Shown: piece after piece, positions 61,594 to 64,000 of the stretch
Numbering within the stretch: position 1 is the first letter of the stretch
Layout of the letters: every line of letters starts with the position of its first letter
Position numbers and translations under genes: made by a program
Notes under the pieces: generated by a model
Database searches by the model: none
Seen by the model: only the letters and a program-made list of their open reading frames with translations
What the model was told of the DNA's origin: nothing
NCBI GenBank assembly: GCA_026692905.1
Contig: JAPLNL010000101.1
Span: 19,788-83,787 of the forward strand
Length of the DNA: 64,000 bases
Reading direction: 5' to 3'
Source: Planctomycetota bacterium
GTDB lineage: Bacteria > Planctomycetota > Planctomycetia > Pirellulales > Pirellulaceae

Positions 61594-63075
61594 TTAGTCC
61601 AACTTGTATCCATCACGATACTTCGGTTTGATCAGATCGGCAACGCGTGGCGTCTTGAGAGAAGCCAAATTGGTGACCACCAGATTCTTGGCATCCCACT
61701 CGACCTTCTCACCCCACTCACCCATTTCGCCATCTTTGCCACCCTTGGAAGCGGCCCAAACAGCGAGGTTACCTAGCAAAATCGTTTCGGTCAGAGGACC
61801 AGCGCGATCGATGAAGTTCGATTTGCAAATCTTAGGATCGTTTGCCATCTTCGCTCGGAACAATTCGTACATGTTGTTCGTGTCGTTGTCCCCTTTGTTT
61901 TCGGCTTTCTCATAGTCGACGTTAACTTTGTCAACGCCCTTGAGTTCGTACTTGCCGCAGTAATCGTCTGAGCTGTAGAACGCGCCCTTTTCGCCAACGA
62001 TCAAAACGCCGCTGTCAGCCACCTTATTGATGCCCCACTTTTCGAAGACTTCGGCTGGTGGCTTATTGCCTTTGCGGTCATACCACCAGAATGGGATGGC
62101 AGGTCGCTCTTTGGTTTCTGGGAATTCGAACTTGATCACCGAGCTAGCTGGGAAGCTGTCGAAATCGTGCCCACTTGTTTTTGCGACGACCGAAATTGGG
62201 TCTCGGAGACCGCAAGCCGCAAATGGAACGGTTAGCTGGTGGCAGGCCATGTCGCCCAATGCACCAGTACCGAAATCCCACCAGCCACGGAATTGGAAGC
62301 TGTGGTACAAACCAGGCCAGTATTCACGATCTTCAGCGACACCAATCCAACTCTTCCAGTCCAAACGCTCGAGAGTCTTCAGGATTTCCTTGTGCTTGGA
62401 GCCGATTAGCTTGGCACCTGCGGCGGGATCTTCTTTCATTGCTTCGGTAGCAAATTTCTCCATGTTCATCCGTCGTCCTGGCCCTTGAGCCCAGACCGGA
62501 CGATTCGACCAAGCATAAACTTCCTTGAGTGTGCCAAGGACGCCTGAGCTCAATTGAGCGATTGCTTCGCGTGAGGAGTCGAGGGCGGTCCCTTGATTAC
62601 CCATTTGGGTGCAGACGCCGGTTTCTTTGGCGACTTTGGCGAGAAGTCGAGCTTCGTAAATGGTGCGAGTAAGTGGCTTTTGTGTGTAGCAGCTTGCGCC
62701 CAATCGCATGGCTTCTAAGGTTACAGGACCGTGCATGTGGTCAGGGCAGCTGACCGTAACGATGTCGATGTTCTTTCCATACTTGGCAAAGAGTTCACGG
62801 TAGTCAGTAAACTTTTCGGCGCTGGAGAACTCTGGTGACTTTGCCTTGCCGTCCATGGTATTTCGGTCGACGTCGCAAATGGCAATCACGTTTCCGAATT
62901 TGGCTGCATTACTTGAGTCGCTGCCTCCTTTGCCACCGACTCCGATGCAAGCAACATTTAGCTTCTCATTGGCGGATCGGCTGAGAGCCGAAGTAGCGCC
63001 TGCTGATACAAAATATCCAGCAGCACTAACAGTAGATGTGTTTTGAATAAACTGACGGCGAGTGGTTCTCGACAT
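61594..63075 (-). CDS. Gfo/Idh/MocA family oxidoreductase with Tat leader
   Basis: The 493-residue protein starts MSRTTRRQFIQNTSTVSAAG, a twin-Arg leader, so it is exported folded with its cofactor. The Rossmann part has NVACIGVGGKGGSDSSNA. The family's EKP motif reads CYTQKPLTRTIYEARLLAKV, as in many planctomycete members. VVAKTSGHDFDSFPASSVIK and WWDFGTGALGDMACHQL are typical of the large subgroup. Such proteins oxidise sugars (for example at carbon 3 of glycosides) or inositol; the substrate here is unknown. A DUF1080 protein encoded at 3024-4106 could act in the same kind of pathway but is 58 kb away. A strong terminator follows. Confidence 0.92.
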   Translation of the reverse strand: MSRTTRRQFIQNTSTVSAAGYFVSAGATSALSRSANEKLNVACIGVGGKGGSDSSNAAKFGNVIAICDVDRNTMDGKAKSPEFSSAEKFTDYRELFAKYGKNIDIVTVSCPDHMHGPVTLEAMRLGASCYTQKPLTRTIYEARLLAKVAKETGVCTQMGNQGTALDSSREAIAQLSSGVLGTLKEVYAWSNRPVWAQGPGRRMNMEKFATEAMKEDPAAGAKLIGSKHKEILKTLERLDWKSWIGVAEDREYWPGLYHSFQFRGWWDFGTGALGDMACHQLTVPFAACGLRDPISVVAKTSGHDFDSFPASSVIKFEFPETKERPAIPFWWYDRKGNKPPAEVFEKWGINKVADSGVLIVGEKGAFYSSDDYCGKYELKGVDKVNVDYEKAENKGDNDTNNMYELFRAKMANDPKICKSNFIDRAGPLTETILLGNLAVWAASKGGKDGEMGEWGEKVEWDAKNLVVTNLASLKTPRVADLIKPKYRDGYKLD

Positions 63076-63509
63076 GGGGTGTTCCGATCATTGGAGTGAT
63101 AAAAGCAAGTAAGTCTTGGCGGTTTGGGAAGCAAATCTAGCCCAATTGAACTGGGGCTTCTGCGACTCAACGAGAGTATGGTGGGCGATGCAAGGTGATT
63201 CAACAAAAACCACCATTACAGAACGATTGTGCCAAATTACGCACCGTACATCCTGGCCGACTAGTATACTCGCATCCCGAGAGTCGGGCAATAAGTTGCT
63301 GCGAGGGTAGGCTTTTCCGTTTTTTCTGATTTCTCGAGTGGCAACTGAAACATGAGGAGCAGCACTGATAAATCTTCCGGAAAGTCGATTCGCATTCCGA
63401 TTTAGGAGGGGATTTTGCCGAAAGGATATCTTGCGGAGTAGCGCGGGCATAGGCGCGCTTTTTTGATCGTGACTCATTTAGGCGTCGAATCTTGATTCGT
63501 CCGAATACC
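63076..63509. other. Intergenic region between divergent genes
   Basis: This 434-base stretch separates the oxidoreductase gene (minus) from a small membrane gene (plus). Frames within it (63088-63477, 63200-63562 minus) have no family features. CTAGTATACTCGC near 63260 could be a -10 type element. I see no repeats. Confidence 0.5.
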
Positions 63510-63779
63510 ATGTGGCGAGCTTTTTTTTGTGGAGTTGGAATCGTCCTGATCATTATGGGCATTGAGTGCCTTATGATCGATAGTGCCGTTTTGGTGGCTG
63601 GCGTTTTGGACGATCCAAGCGGTCAAGTTCCTCAGCAATCAGGCGGTTTTTTCTCGGCTCCTGCTCAAAATTCGGTAGACCGAGTGTTTAAACCCTCTGA
63701 ATGGTTCCCATGGTCCTTGCTTGCGACGGGCTCGATCGTTTTGCTCTACTCCATTTCGTTACGCAAAAACGCGGAATAG
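63510..63779 (+). CDS. Small two-helix membrane protein
   Basis: From the ATG at 63510 (a TTG six codons upstream is also open) the protein has 89 residues. Two membrane helices (AFFCGVGIVLIIMGIECLMI and WFPWSLLATGSIVLLYSISL) enclose a polar loop of about 35 residues (VPQQSGGFFSAPAQNS). The 'PxEWxPWSLL' start of the second helix is a pattern I recall from a small planctomycete family without known function. Both termini would be cytoplasmic. Two family A palindromes follow. Confidence 0.72.
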   Translation: MWRAFFCGVGIVLIIMGIECLMIDSAVLVAGVLDDPSGQVPQQSGGFFSAPAQNSVDRVFKPSEWFPWSLLATGSIVLLYSISLRKNAE

Positions 63780-63800
63780 TAAAAGAAACGGTAAGAACTT

Positions 63801-63863
63801 CGGGAGAGCGAGGCTCCTGCGGAGCTTGCGATAAAACGGTTCGGCAGGAGCCTCACCCTCCCG
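63801..63863. repeat. REPIN-like palindrome, family A, copy 3
   Basis: CGGGAGAGCGAGGCTCCTGC (left) and CGGCAGGAGCCTCACCCTCC (right) are inverse arms around a 20-base loop. It begins 22 bases after the stop of the small membrane gene. Confidence 0.88.
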
Positions 63864-63904
63864 CTGTAAACATCTTTGCAAAGTCAATTCCATTGAAAAC
63901 CTTA

Positions 63905-63966
63905 GGGAGGGCGAGGCTCCTGCCGAGCCAACGGTGCAAAGGTTCGGCAGGAGCCTCACCCTCCCG
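63905..63966. repeat. REPIN-like palindrome, family A, copy 4
   Basis: GGGAGGGCGAGGCTCCTGCC (left) and GGCAGGAGCCTCACCCTCCC (right) are the best-matching arm pair of the family. It lies only 41 bases after copy 3, in the same orientation, so the two form a tandem REPIN cluster at the window end. Confidence 0.9.
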
Positions 63967-64000
63967 AGCAATGAATGACTTAGGTAAACTCGTTGGAAAC

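Noticed and set aside
63759..63971. 70-codon minus-strand gene with a GEAPAEP segment
   Set aside because: It is a translation of the family A repeats, a frequent false gene in such genomes.

Overview
The window looks like a piece of a planctomycete chromosome, most likely from the family Pirellulaceae. This rests on the gene families and not on any database search. It carries a DUF1080 (3-keto-disaccharide hydrolase-like) protein, a Gfo/Idh/MocA oxidoreductase with a Tat-type leader, a large secreted protein with a LEPR-XLL-like N-terminus and C-terminal dockerin repeats, a DUF4432 protein, a DUF4159 protein at the left edge, and an ATP synthase a subunit with a very long N-terminal extension. 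Base composition is moderate and no rRNA, tRNA or phage/transposase gene was recognised.

Layout. 1-12.5 kb: a DUF4159 fragment, a degenerate HD-GYP/PAS/GGDEF signalling protein, a DUF1080 protein, a floA-hypothetical-hisI-mutM cluster, a pqiA-pqiB pair, a quinone oxidoreductase, a YihY/BrkB membrane protein and a TIM-barrel sugar isomerase. 12.5-15 kb: a gene-poor stretch with a 75-bp tandem repeat, then a DUF4912 protein with a histone H1-like tail. 15.3-23.5 kb: a complete F-type ATP synthase operon (atpZ-like, a small AtpI-position membrane protein, atpB-E-F-H-A-G-D-C). 23.5-31 kb: an acetate-type symporter, rsmD, a secreted cyclophilin, a 37-bp tandem array, then recO, a BamD/YfiO-like TPR lipoprotein and lptE in overlapping order, which suggests an outer-membrane assembly cluster. 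31-47 kb: mixed housekeeping genes (a J-like protein, dcd, fabZ, DUF4432, a VWA/GATase-like membrane protein, a SWIM-SNF2 helicase, LamG, lepA diverging from yebC, galM). 47-52 kb: the dockerin protein, an endonuclease/exonuclease/phosphatase lipoprotein and a HEAT-like protein. 52-55 kb: an inorganic-carbon module (exported beta-carbonic anhydrase, SbtA bicarbonate transporter, SbtB PII-like protein, convergent winged-helix regulator). 55-60 kb: a CzcB/CzcA-type metal efflux pair with no outer-membrane partner beside it. 60-64 kb: a leucine-rich repeat protein, the Gfo/Idh/MocA oxidoreductase and a small membrane protein.

The most striking layer is not coding. At least four families of palindromic dispersed repeats (REP/REPIN-like, here A to D) sit between genes. 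Family A pairs an arm like GGGAGGGTGAGGCTCC with its inverse. B is built on CAGTCAGCCGAAGGCGTAC. C is a 69-bp element found twice. D is an arm like CACGACGCGCAAGCTAGTG, found once alone and once as an eight-copy 37-bp tandem array capped by a 23-bp perfect hairpin. Two of these elements begin exactly at the TAG stop codon of the upstream gene (the YihY protein and the atpZ-like protein). One of the two therefore lies inside the ATP synthase operon.

The candidate of most biological interest is the carbonic anhydrase-SbtA-SbtB-regulator module in what appears to be a heterotroph, preceded by nested GCGAC/GTCGC palindromes. The REP-type repeat families come next.
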